DNA of 64,000 nt from Burkholderia sp. Nafp2/4-1b (GTDB taxonomy: Bacteria > Pseudomonadota > Gammaproteobacteria > Burkholderiales > Burkholderiaceae): NCBI RefSeq assembly GCF_003635165.1, contig NZ_ML058624.1:1-64000 (forward strand), read 5' to 3'. Positions within the stretch are counted from its first letter, which is position 1; every line of letters begins with the position of its first letter. The position numbers were made by a program, and so were the translations under genes. The notes under the pieces are model-generated. The model was not told the origin of the DNA and ran no database searches. It saw only the letters and a program-made list of their open reading frames with translations. This document shows, one piece after another, positions 27,878 to 35,419 of this stretch.

Positions 27878-27917
27878 AACGCCCGGTGCCGATGACGAGT
27901 CGGGCCGGGCGTTTTAT
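27878..27917. terminator. terminator between convergent potI and tauE-like gene
   Basis: AACGCCCGG at 27878-27886 pairs with CCGGGCGTT at 27905-27913; TTTTATTT follows on the + strand. The A-run on the left is short, so it is strongest for potI. Confidence 0.85.
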
Positions 27918-27944
27918 TTGATGGTGCGCGCTGCGCCGCGTGGC

Positions 27945-28751
27945 TTATGCGCCAAACGCCGCCTTGGCCAGCAGCCCGAGCGCCACGCAGACGAGCACGA
28001 CCGCGAACCCGGCCTGCACGTGCCGCGCTGACAGGTGCCGCGACGCACCGCGGCCGGCCGCCATCCCGATCGCGGTCGCGACCGTGAACCACAGCATCAT
28101 GTCGAGCGGCGCGCGCGTGCCCGAGACGAGCGTCGCGAACACGCCGCCGGTGCCGACCAGCGCGATCACCATCAGCGACGTCGCGACCACGCCGTGCATC
28201 GACACGTTCGTGAACTTGCGCAGCATCGGCACGATCACGAAGCCGCCGCCGACGCCGAGCAACCCCGTCATCAGCCCCGTGACCGCGCCGGTCGACGCAA
28301 GCGCGAGCCCGACCGGCCAGGACCACACGAGCCGGCCCGTATCGGGGTTCACGCGGCCGACGCACAGCGGCGACGCGTCGGTGTGGCCGGACGCGTTGCG
28401 CAGTGCCTGTCGCAGCAGGCGGCCCGCGACGACCAGCATCGTCAGCGCGAACAGCGCCAGCAGCACGCGTTGCGGCAGCACGTGCGCGAGTTTCACGCCG
28501 AGCGTCGTGAGCGGTACGCCGGCCGCCGCCATCAGCAGCGCCGCGCGATAGCGCACGAGCCCGCGGCGAAACCCTTCCAGCGCGCCGAGCGCGGCGCTGC
28601 CCGCGACCGCGACAAGGGCGACGGGCGTGGCCTGCTGCATCGGCCAGCCCATCCCGACGACGAGCGCGGGCACCGCGAGAATGCCACCGCCCGCGCCGGT
28701 GAGACCCAGCACGGCGCCTACGAGGCCGCCGAGTATCAAGGAAATCAGCAT
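27945..28751 (-). CDS. TauE/SafE family sulfite/sulfonate exporter
   Basis: A 268-residue membrane protein with about eight hydrophobic helices and the two TauE/SafE repeats (GLVGAVLGLTGAGGGILAVPAL and GAVTGLMTGLLGVGGGFVIVPML). As last gene of an operon with a persulfide dioxygenase-like protein and SQR it probably exports sulfite, the product of persulfide oxidation. Gap to the sqr stop is 18 nt. Confidence 0.9.
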   Translation of the reverse strand: MLISLILGGLVGAVLGLTGAGGGILAVPALVVGMGWPMQQATPVALVAVAGSAALGALEGFRRGLVRYRAALLMAAAGVPLTTLGVKLAHVLPQRVLLALFALTMLVVAGRLLRQALRNASGHTDASPLCVGRVNPDTGRLVWSWPVGLALASTGAVTGLMTGLLGVGGGFVIVPMLRKFTNVSMHGVVATSLMVIALVGTGGVFATLVSGTRAPLDMMLWFTVATAIGMAAGRGASRHLSARHVQAGFAVVLVCVALGLLAKAAFGA

Positions 28752-28769
28752 GGTGTCGTCAGGTGCGGG

Positions 28770-30062
28770 TCAACTTGCGATCGCGGGCTTCGCGAGCCAT
28801 TCGCGGCCCTTGAGCATCGCCTTCCAGTAGATCGGCGGCAACACGCGCTCCTTGAGCAGCCACGCGAGCCGCGACGGGCGCCGGCCGTCGATCAGCCACG
28901 CGGGGAAGGTCGGCGCGACCTTGCCGCCGTACAGGAATTCCGCGAGCACGATCTTGCCGCGCTCGACGGTCAGCGGGCACGACCCGTAGCCGTCGTACGC
29001 GGCGGCGCCGTGCGCGCGGCCCAGCGACGCGAGCAGGTTGTGCGCGACGACGGGCGCCTGCTTGCGCGCGGCCGCGGCGGTTTTCGCGTTGGTCGTGTTG
29101 GTGACGTCGCCGAGCGCGAAGATGTCCGCGAACTGCTTGTGCCGCAGCGTCGCCGGATCGACGTCGATCCAGCCGGCCGCGTCGGCGAGCGGGCTCGCTC
29201 GCACGAAATCGGGCGCCTTCTGCGGCGGCACGACGTGGATCATGTCGAACGCACGCTCGACGGTTTCCGTGCCGCCGTCGGGCAGCGTGCGCGTGAACGT
29301 CGCGCGCCGGCCCGGCCCGTCGATCGCGACGAGGTTGTGGCCGAACGACAGCGCGATGTCGTAGCTTTTCACGTACTCCATCAGCGCGGGCACATAGTCG
29401 GCCACGCCGAACAGCGCGCCGCCCGCATTCAGGAACTCGACGTTCGCGGCGCCCAGGCGCCCCGTGCGCCGCCAGTGATCGCACGACAGATACATCGCCT
29501 TTTGGGGGGCGCCCGCGCACTTGATCGGCATCGGCGGCTGCGTGAAGAGCGCATTGCCGCCGCGGAACGCCTGCACCAGTTCCCACGTGTACGGCGCGAG
29601 ATCGTAGCGATAGTTCGATGTGACGCCGTTGCGGCCGAGCGTTTGCGCGAGACCGTCGATCGCGTGCCAGTCGAGCTTGAGCCCCGGGCACACGACGAGC
29701 TTGCGGTAACCGATCCGCCGGCCGCCGTCGAGCACCACCATGCGCGCGTCGGGCTCGAAGCCGGCGACGGTCGCCTGGATCCATTTCACGCCGCGCGGCA
29801 GTACATCGGCCATTTGCCGTGCGGTCGTATCCGGCCGGAACACGCCCGCGCCGACCATCGTCCAGCCCGGCTGGTAATAGTGCATATCGGCCGGGTCGAT
29901 CATTGCGATATCGAGCGACGCGTCGCGTGCGAGCAGGCTCGATGCGACCGCGATGCCGGCCGCGCCCGCGCCGACGATCACGATGTCGTGCTGCGCGTCG
30001 GCGGCCGGTGCGGCAATCTGGGGCGAGACCGACAGCGTGTCGGTCGGCTTGCGGATGGTCAT
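28770..30062 (-). CDS. sqr: sulfide:quinone oxidoreductase (SQR)
   Basis: A 430-residue FAD enzyme of the two-dinucleotide-binding-fold family. FAD motif VIVGAGAAGIAVAS near residue 28, second FAD segment FALGDVTNT near residue 330. Candidate redox cysteines are in IKCAGAPQK and GSCPLTV, plus SCDHWRR. SQR oxidises sulfide and passes electrons to ubiquinone, making persulfide. The neighbouring MBL protein, TauE exporter and FisR-like activator fit sulfide detoxification. Confidence 0.9.
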   Translation of the reverse strand: MTIRKPTDTLSVSPQIAAPAADAQHDIVIVGAGAAGIAVASSLLARDASLDIAMIDPADMHYYQPGWTMVGAGVFRPDTTARQMADVLPRGVKWIQATVAGFEPDARMVVLDGGRRIGYRKLVVCPGLKLDWHAIDGLAQTLGRNGVTSNYRYDLAPYTWELVQAFRGGNALFTQPPMPIKCAGAPQKAMYLSCDHWRRTGRLGAANVEFLNAGGALFGVADYVPALMEYVKSYDIALSFGHNLVAIDGPGRRATFTRTLPDGGTETVERAFDMIHVVPPQKAPDFVRASPLADAAGWIDVDPATLRHKQFADIFALGDVTNTTNAKTAAAARKQAPVVAHNLLASLGRAHGAAAYDGYGSCPLTVERGKIVLAEFLYGGKVAPTFPAWLIDGRRPSRLAWLLKERVLPPIYWKAMLKGREWLAKPAIAS

Positions 30063-30090
30063 GTCGGGGTTCTCCGTTGGGGGCGGCGGC

Positions 30091-30975
30091 TCAGATCGCG
30101 TCGAGCGGGATCTTCAGGTAGCGCACGCCATTGTTCTCGGGTTCGGGCAGGTGACCGGCGCGCATGTTGACCTGCACGGACGGCAGCATCAGTACGGGCA
30201 TGTCGAGTGTCGCGTCGCGTGCGGTGCGCATGTCGACGAACGCGTCCTCGGTCACGCCGTCCTTCACGTGCACGTTCGCGCGGCGCTGCTCGGCGACCGT
30301 CGTCACGAACTGCACGTCGCGGCCGCCCGGCTGGTAGTCATGGCACAGATAGAGGCGCGTGTCGGGCGGCAGCGCCAGCACGCGTGCGATCGAGCGGTAC
30401 AGCGTGCGCGCGTCGCCGCCGGGGAAGTCGCAGCGGGCGGTGCCGTAGTCGGGCATGAACAGCGTGTCGCCGACGAACGCCGCGCGTTGCGTCGCGTCGT
30501 CGACGCAGTAGGTCAGGCACGCGGGCGTATGGCCGGGCGTGTGCAATGCGCGGATCGTCAGCGCGCCGAGCGCGAGCGTGTCGCCGTCGTCCAGCAGGCG
30601 GTCGAACTGGCTGCCGTCGTGCGCGAAGCCAGGGCCGGCGTTGAACAGCGTGCCGAACACGTGCTGCACGCGGCGCACGTGCGAGCCGATAGCGATCTGG
30701 CCGCCGACGTGCGCCTTCAGGTACGGCGCGGCGGACAGGTGATCGGCATGCACGTGCGTTTCGAGCAGCCAGTGCACCGTCGCGCCGAGTTCGGTGACGC
30801 GCGCGATCAGCCGGTCGGCGCTGGCGGTGTGCGTGCGGCCGGATTTCGGATCGTAGTCGAGCACGCTGTCGATCAGCGCGCACGCGCGGCTCTCGGTATC
30901 GAGCAGCAGATAGCTGACGGTGTGGGTTGCCGGGTCGAAGAAGCCTTCGACCGACAGCTTGGGGGGATGGCTCAC
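30091..30975 (-). CDS. pdo: MBL-fold persulfide dioxygenase-like protein
   Basis: A 294-residue metallo-beta-lactamase-fold protein with the HxHxDH motif (ETHVHADHLSAAPY), HTPGHTPA, and GDTLFMPDYGTARCDFPGG, a pattern of ETHE1/Blh persulfide dioxygenases, which oxidise glutathione persulfide to sulfite with oxygen. The start is taken as GTG 30975, preceded by GAGG with 7-nt spacing. An ATG at 31008 would lie only about 3 nt from the start site predicted by the sigma-54 promoter. Sqr follows 28 nt downstream. Confidence 0.85.
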   Translation of the reverse strand: MSHPPKLSVEGFFDPATHTVSYLLLDTESRACALIDSVLDYDPKSGRTHTASADRLIARVTELGATVHWLLETHVHADHLSAAPYLKAHVGGQIAIGSHVRRVQHVFGTLFNAGPGFAHDGSQFDRLLDDGDTLALGALTIRALHTPGHTPACLTYCVDDATQRAAFVGDTLFMPDYGTARCDFPGGDARTLYRSIARVLALPPDTRLYLCHDYQPGGRDVQFVTTVAEQRRANVHVKDGVTEDAFVDMRTARDATLDMPVLMLPSVQVNMRAGHLPEPENNGVRYLKIPLDAI

Positions 30976-31020
30976 GGGATATCCTCGACCGGGTACTGGA
31001 TCTGTCATTGCAGTTCCATG

Positions 31021-31037
31021 TTCAAGAAGCATGCCAA
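31021..31037 (-). promoter_or_regulatory. sigma-54 (-24/-12) promoter of pdo-sqr-tauE
   Basis: On the minus strand TTGGCA-TGCTTC-TTGAA matches TTGGCAC-N5-TTGCW with the GG and G at the right 12-nt spacing; the -12 C is replaced by A. Predicted start near 31011, 36 nt before the GTG start of pdo. The divergent gene encodes a sigma-54 activator. Confidence 0.5.
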
Positions 31038-31144
31038 GTGGCCAGGCAAGGTCGGACGATGTGGCAGGTGCTTGATTCGGCTCGGATTTCGGGTGCGATT
31101 CCGACGCGACGCGGGTTGGGGCGGCGTGTTGTTGTTGAGTCAAA

Positions 31145-31192
31145 CTGCCATGCCTGGCAGTGTCATGGCAGAATTGGCAGTCGGCCTGGCAG
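31145..31192. promoter_or_regulatory. TGGCAG repeat array, likely activator binding sites (UAS)
   Basis: The palindrome CTGCCA-TGCC-TGGCAG at 31145-31160 is followed by TGGCAG at 31166-31171, 31175-31180 and 31187-31192; another copy is at 31062-31067. The cluster is about 110-160 bp upstream of the -24/-12 promoter, the normal distance for enhancer-binding sites, and sits in the leader of the regulator gene. Confidence 0.6.
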
Positions 31193-31221
31193 TCCGTCCG
31201 GCCATCCGTTTCGAGTGCTCC

Positions 31222-32619
31222 ATGATTCCGCATGACACCATTCCGATCGTTCCCGCGCCGTCGCGCGATGTCATGCCCGACGTGCGTGCGCTGGTCGCGT
31301 ATCTGGAACACGATCCTCAGCCGATGATCGTCGTCGATCCCGACTACCGCATCGTCGCGGCGAACGATGCGTACCGGCGCCAGTTCGGCGTGGCGGGCGT
31401 CGAGCACGTCGGCCGGCACTGCTTCCAGGTCTCGCATCACTACGACGTGCCGTGCGACCAGGCCGGCGAGCATTGCCCGATGAAGCAGGCGCTCGAGTCG
31501 CGCAGCCTGAACCGCGTGCTGCACATCCACCATACGCCGCGCGGCCCCGAGCACGTCGACGTCGAGCTGCGGCCGATCTTCGATGCGCAAGGCGACGTGA
31601 TCGCGTACGTCGAGCGCCTGACGACGGTGCGCAGCGCGTCCGCGCAGCCGAGCGCGGAAGGGCTCGTCGGCGGCGCGGACGCGTTCAATGCGGCGCTCGG
31701 CGCGCTGCAGCGCGTCGCGCCGTCGATGCTGCCCGTGCTGCTGCTCGGCGAGTCGGGCACTGGCAAGGAACTGTTCGCGCGGGCGCTGCACGAGGCGAGC
31801 GAGCGTGCAATGGGGCCGTTCGTGGTCGTCGATTGCTCGGGCATCGCGGAGACGCTGTTCGAAAGCGAGCTGTTCGGCTACGAGAAGGGCGCGTTTACCG
31901 GCGCGAACCAGCGCAAGCCGGGCCTCGTCGAGACCGCGCAGGGCGGCACGCTGTTTCTCGACGAAATCGGCGACGTGCCGCTGCCGATGCAGGTGAAGCT
32001 GCTGCGGTTGATCGAGTCGGGAACGTTCCGGCGCGTCGGCGGCGTCGAGGCGCTGCGCGCGGATTTCCGGCTCGTCGCGGCGACGCACAAGCCGTTGCGC
32101 GAGATGATCGACGACGGCCGGTTTCGGCAGGATCTTTACTATCGGATCAACGCGTTTCCGATTCCGCTGCCGGCGCTGCGCGAGCGGCGCGGCGACGTCG
32201 CCTTGCTCGCCGAATCGATCCTGCGGCGCATCGCGAACGCGCGCGCCGGGGCCGGCGATGCGGGCGCCCGGCCATTCGTGGCCCGGCCGTTCGTGCTGAC
32301 CGAGCGTGCGCGTGCGTGCCTCGATGCGTATGCGTGGCCGGGCAATATCCGCGAGCTGCGCAACGTGCTCGAACGCGCGTGCCTGTTCGCGGACGACGGG
32401 ACGATTCGCGTCGAGCATCTGCCGGCCGAGCTGGTCGCGGCAGCGGCGGCGCCGCAAACGCATGCTTCGGATGCGCGCGGCGTGTCGGACGCGGAGCTCG
32501 TGCGGATTGCCGGCAGGTTCGACGGTACGCGCAAGCAGCTCGCCGAGCAGGTCGGGATGAGCGAACGCACGCTGTACCGGCGGATGAAGGCGCTCGGGCT
32601 CGGGATGCGCGGGCGGTGA
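31222..32619 (+). CDS. fisR: FisR-like sigma-54-dependent sulfane-sulfur-responsive activator
   Basis: A 465-residue activator with an N-terminal sensor domain (about 20-135), central AAA+ domain (Walker A GESGTGKE, sigma-54-contacting GAFTGA, Walker B GTLFLDEIGD) and a C-terminal Fis-type helix-turn-helix (RKQLAEQVGMSERTLYRRMK). The sensor holds Cys67, Cys78 and Cys85; the spacing of 11 and 7 equals that of the three cysteines used by FisR to sense sulfane sulfur. It is divergent from pdo-sqr-tauE. The frame stays open upstream, but 31222 with a GAG ribosome-site remnant is the best start. Confidence 0.88.
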   Translation: MIPHDTIPIVPAPSRDVMPDVRALVAYLEHDPQPMIVVDPDYRIVAANDAYRRQFGVAGVEHVGRHCFQVSHHYDVPCDQAGEHCPMKQALESRSLNRVLHIHHTPRGPEHVDVELRPIFDAQGDVIAYVERLTTVRSASAQPSAEGLVGGADAFNAALGALQRVAPSMLPVLLLGESGTGKELFARALHEASERAMGPFVVVDCSGIAETLFESELFGYEKGAFTGANQRKPGLVETAQGGTLFLDEIGDVPLPMQVKLLRLIESGTFRRVGGVEALRADFRLVAATHKPLREMIDDGRFRQDLYYRINAFPIPLPALRERRGDVALLAESILRRIANARAGAGDAGARPFVARPFVLTERARACLDAYAWPGNIRELRNVLERACLFADDGTIRVEHLPAELVAAAAAPQTHASDARGVSDAELVRIAGRFDGTRKQLAEQVGMSERTLYRRMKALGLGMRGR

Positions 32620-32666
32620 GCGGGCGGTACACGGAAAACCCGCGTGCCGCCCGCATCGTTACCGGA

Positions 32667-33695
32667 TCAGCGCACCGGCGCCAGTTGCGCCATCGCCTCG
32701 CGGATGAAGGCGAGCAGCGTCTCGTCGGTCCACGAATCCTTGGTCAGCGCCGGCTCGTTCATCAGCGCCGCGCGGAATTTCGCGTGCGTGGCCGGATCGT
32801 GGCCCGCATAGCTGCAGAACAGCTCGAGCCAGCGCTGCGCGAGCGCGCGGCCTTGCGGTGAATCGGGCTGCGTGCCCGCATCGATCGCGTCGCGCACGTC
32901 GGCCATCAGTTGCGGCCATTCCATCGCCCGTTCGCGGTAGTGCGCCCGCATGAAGCGGATCTCGTCCGGCGCGAGATACTTCTCGAAGAGCCGCATCTTC
33001 GTTTCCGACGAAGCACGCAATACATAGTCGCGCAACACGGTCGAAATGCCGATCTTCGACTGCATCGACGGTTCGCGCTCGTGCATCAGGTTCAGCTTCG
33101 CGAGCAACCGCGGATCGTTGTTGGTGTCGCGCACCAGCAGCGCCATCCAGCGCGCGGCGAGCGCACGGACGCGCTCGTCCTCGGCGGGTACGCCCGCATC
33201 GTGCAGCGCACGGACCTCGGCGACGAGTGCGATCCATTCCGCGTCGCCTGCCTGGCTCTTCTGGTACATCGGCAGGCGCGCGAGTTCTTCCTCGGAAAAA
33301 TATTTGTCGTACACGGTCATCAACTCCAGTGTGGTGAGCCAATCGGCCAGTTCCGGCTCCGTGCCCGCGGCGAGCTGCGCGTGCAGGTGCACGAGCCGCT
33401 CGCGCAGCTGCGCGGTTTGCGCGAGCTGGCGGTCGAGCGACGCGATCTGCTTCGCGACGAGCTCGACGAGCGGGGTGCCGGGCTGGTTCAGGTAGTCGCC
33501 GATCTCGGCGAGCGACAGGCCGAAGCGACGCAACGCCTGGATCTGGTGGAGCCGGGCGATGTCGTCGCGGTCGTACAGCCGGTAGCCGTTGTCGGCACGC
33601 GCCGAAGGCGTCAGCAGGCCGATCGCGTGATAGTGATGAAGCGTGCGGACGGTCAGCCCGCTGCGTTTCGCCAGTTCTCCCACTTTCAGCCGCAT
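32667..33695 (-). CDS. MerR-family regulator with TipAS-like C-terminal domain
   Basis: A 342-residue regulator. N-terminal MerR winged helix (RLKVGELAKRSGLTVRTLHHYHAIGLL, residues 2-28), coiled-coil dimerisation helix around 75-110, and a long C-terminal part with the helical TipAS-type antibiotic-recognition fold (LMTVYDKYFSEEEL, WPQLMADVRDAIDAGTQP). TipAS-type regulators respond to drug-like ligands. GGAGG lies just upstream of the ATG at 33695. Its nearest neighbour is the RND efflux operon, in the same orientation, but a separate TetR gene is the better candidate regulator for that operon. Confidence 0.9.
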   Translation of the reverse strand: MRLKVGELAKRSGLTVRTLHHYHAIGLLTPSARADNGYRLYDRDDIARLHQIQALRRFGLSLAEIGDYLNQPGTPLVELVAKQIASLDRQLAQTAQLRERLVHLHAQLAAGTEPELADWLTTLELMTVYDKYFSEEELARLPMYQKSQAGDAEWIALVAEVRALHDAGVPAEDERVRALAARWMALLVRDTNNDPRLLAKLNLMHEREPSMQSKIGISTVLRDYVLRASSETKMRLFEKYLAPDEIRFMRAHYRERAMEWPQLMADVRDAIDAGTQPDSPQGRALAQRWLELFCSYAGHDPATHAKFRAALMNEPALTKDSWTDETLLAFIREAMAQLAPVR

Positions 33696-33818
33696 ATGTC
33701 CTCCGTTCGGTGCGCACACTGGAGTCTCGAACGTTACGCTACGTGAGGGTCAAGCGGAAGCTTGCAGATCGGCGCGCGGGGTGGTGCCGCGCGCCGTGGG
33801 ACTGACGGACGCGCCGCG

Positions 33819-35417
33819 TTATTGCAGTGACGGCGGCGCGTCGGGCGGTGTTGCGCTTGCCTGTGCGGCCTGTGCGCCCGAGGCGTTTTGATCCGCGGCG
33901 CCGGCTGCGTCGGCTTTCCCTGCCTTCGCCGCGTGGCCGGCCGCGTCGACCGGCGCGACCGGCGGCGTGCCCATCGCCTGATACAGCCGTGCGGTATCCG
34001 CGAAGCGTGCGCCGGTCGCGCGGATCTCGTCGAGCCGTGCATTGTGGTACTGCAGCTCGCTTGCCCGCGCGGCCGACGGCGGCAACGCGCCGAGCCGCAC
34101 GCGGGCGGCGGCGTCGTCGTAAGCGCCGCGTGCGGACAGCGCGGCGCGCGACGATGCCTCGAGCGCCTCCGCGTCGTGCTCGAGCGCGGCGAGCGAATCG
34201 GCGACGTTCTGGAATGCGGCCAGCACGGTCTGCTTGTACTGGTCGACCGCGGCCTCGTACGTTGCCTTCGCCGCGCGACGCTGCGCGAGCAGCGCACCGC
34301 CGTGAAACAGCGGCTGGCTCAGCGACGCGCCGACGTTCCAGATCGCGCCGGCGCCCGACAGCATCGCCGGCCAGCTGAAGCCGCCTGGGCCCATCGCCGC
34401 CGACAGCGACAACTGCGGGAACAGCTGCGCGGTCGCGACGCCGACTTCGGCGGCGGCCGCCTTCAGCCCCGCGTCGGCGGCCTGGATGTCGGGGCGGCTT
34501 TGCAGCAGGTCCGACGGCACGACAACCGGCACTTGCTCGGGCAGGTGCAGGTCGGCGAGCGTGAGATCAGCCGGTGCGCGATCGGGCGTGCGGCCGATCA
34601 GCACGGCCAGCGCATGGCGCGCCGAGTCGCGCTGCTGGCGCAGCGCGGGCAGGCTCGCGGCGAAGGTGTCGGCGCTTTGCTGCGCGTTCAGCGCGTCGCT
34701 GCGCGACGCCGAGCCGAGCGCATGGCGGCGTTGCGCGTCGTGCGCCTGGTCGTTCGCGAGCGCGACGAGCCGTTCGGTCGTCGCGATCTGCGCATTGAGC
34801 ACCGCCACCGTGATCGACGCGGTGACGATGTTCGCGGCGAGCGCGCGGCGCGCCGATTCGAGCTGGAACGCGCTGACGTCGACGCGTTTCGCGAGCGCAC
34901 GGTTCGCGAAGCGCGCCGCGCCGAACAGATCGATCGTGTAGCTCGCCTGCAGTTGCCCGACGAACGTGTCGTACAGCAGTGTCGGCGCGCCGAGCGCGGG
35001 GATCGGCACGCCGAGCGCGCGCTGGCGCGTGGCCTGGCCGCCCGCGTCGATCGACGGCAGCATCGAGCTGCCGATCTGTGCGCGCAACTGCTCGCGCGCG
35101 GCATCCAGCGAATGCGACGCCGCGCTCAGTGTCGGGCTGTTGCGCAACCCTTCGTCGACGAGCGCGTTCAGCGCAGCGGAGCGGTACTGTGTCCACCAGT
35201 CGGGCACGGGCTGCGCGCCGACTTCGAACTGTTGCGCGACGCCTTGCGCGGCGACGGTCTGCTGCACTTGCGGCGCGGCGCCGTAATGCGCGGGCGACGG
35301 TATCGCGGGCGGCTCGCCGCTCGGCGCGAACCAGGCGCAGCCGGCGAGCGGGCCAACGAGGCTCGCGGCCGCGATCGCACGCGCGGCCTTCGTTTTCAGG
35401 TTCATCGATCGATCCAT
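33819..35417 (-). CDS. NodT/OprM-type outer-membrane efflux lipoprotein
   Basis: A 532-residue outer-membrane factor with a lipoprotein signal (lipobox LAGC near residue 27) and two OEP repeats; the segments PDWWTQYRSAALNALVDEGLRNSPTL and RPDIQAADAGLKAAAAEVGVA are typical of NodT proteins. Forms the outer duct of a tripartite RND pump. The C-terminal ~45 residues are Ala/Gln/Pro-rich and look like a variable tail. Third gene of the efflux operon; 2 nt from the permease stop. Confidence 0.92.
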   Translation of the reverse strand: MDRSMNLKTKAARAIAAASLVGPLAGCAWFAPSGEPPAIPSPAHYGAAPQVQQTVAAQGVAQQFEVGAQPVPDWWTQYRSAALNALVDEGLRNSPTLSAASHSLDAAREQLRAQIGSSMLPSIDAGGQATRQRALGVPIPALGAPTLLYDTFVGQLQASYTIDLFGAARFANRALAKRVDVSAFQLESARRALAANIVTASITVAVLNAQIATTERLVALANDQAHDAQRRHALGSASRSDALNAQQSADTFAASLPALRQQRDSARHALAVLIGRTPDRAPADLTLADLHLPEQVPVVVPSDLLQSRPDIQAADAGLKAAAAEVGVATAQLFPQLSLSAAMGPGGFSWPAMLSGAGAIWNVGASLSQPLFHGGALLAQRRAAKATYEAAVDQYKQTVLAAFQNVADSLAALEHDAEALEASSRAALSARGAYDDAAARVRLGALPPSAARASELQYHNARLDEIRATGARFADTARLYQAMGTPPVAPVDAAGHAAKAGKADAAGAADQNASGAQAAQASATPPDAPPSLQ

Positions 35418-35419
35418 GG

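Noticed and set aside
30091..32463. A 790-codon frame joining the MBL protein to upstream sequence
   Set aside because: The upstream part is antisense to the FisR-like gene; only the last 294 codons are coding.
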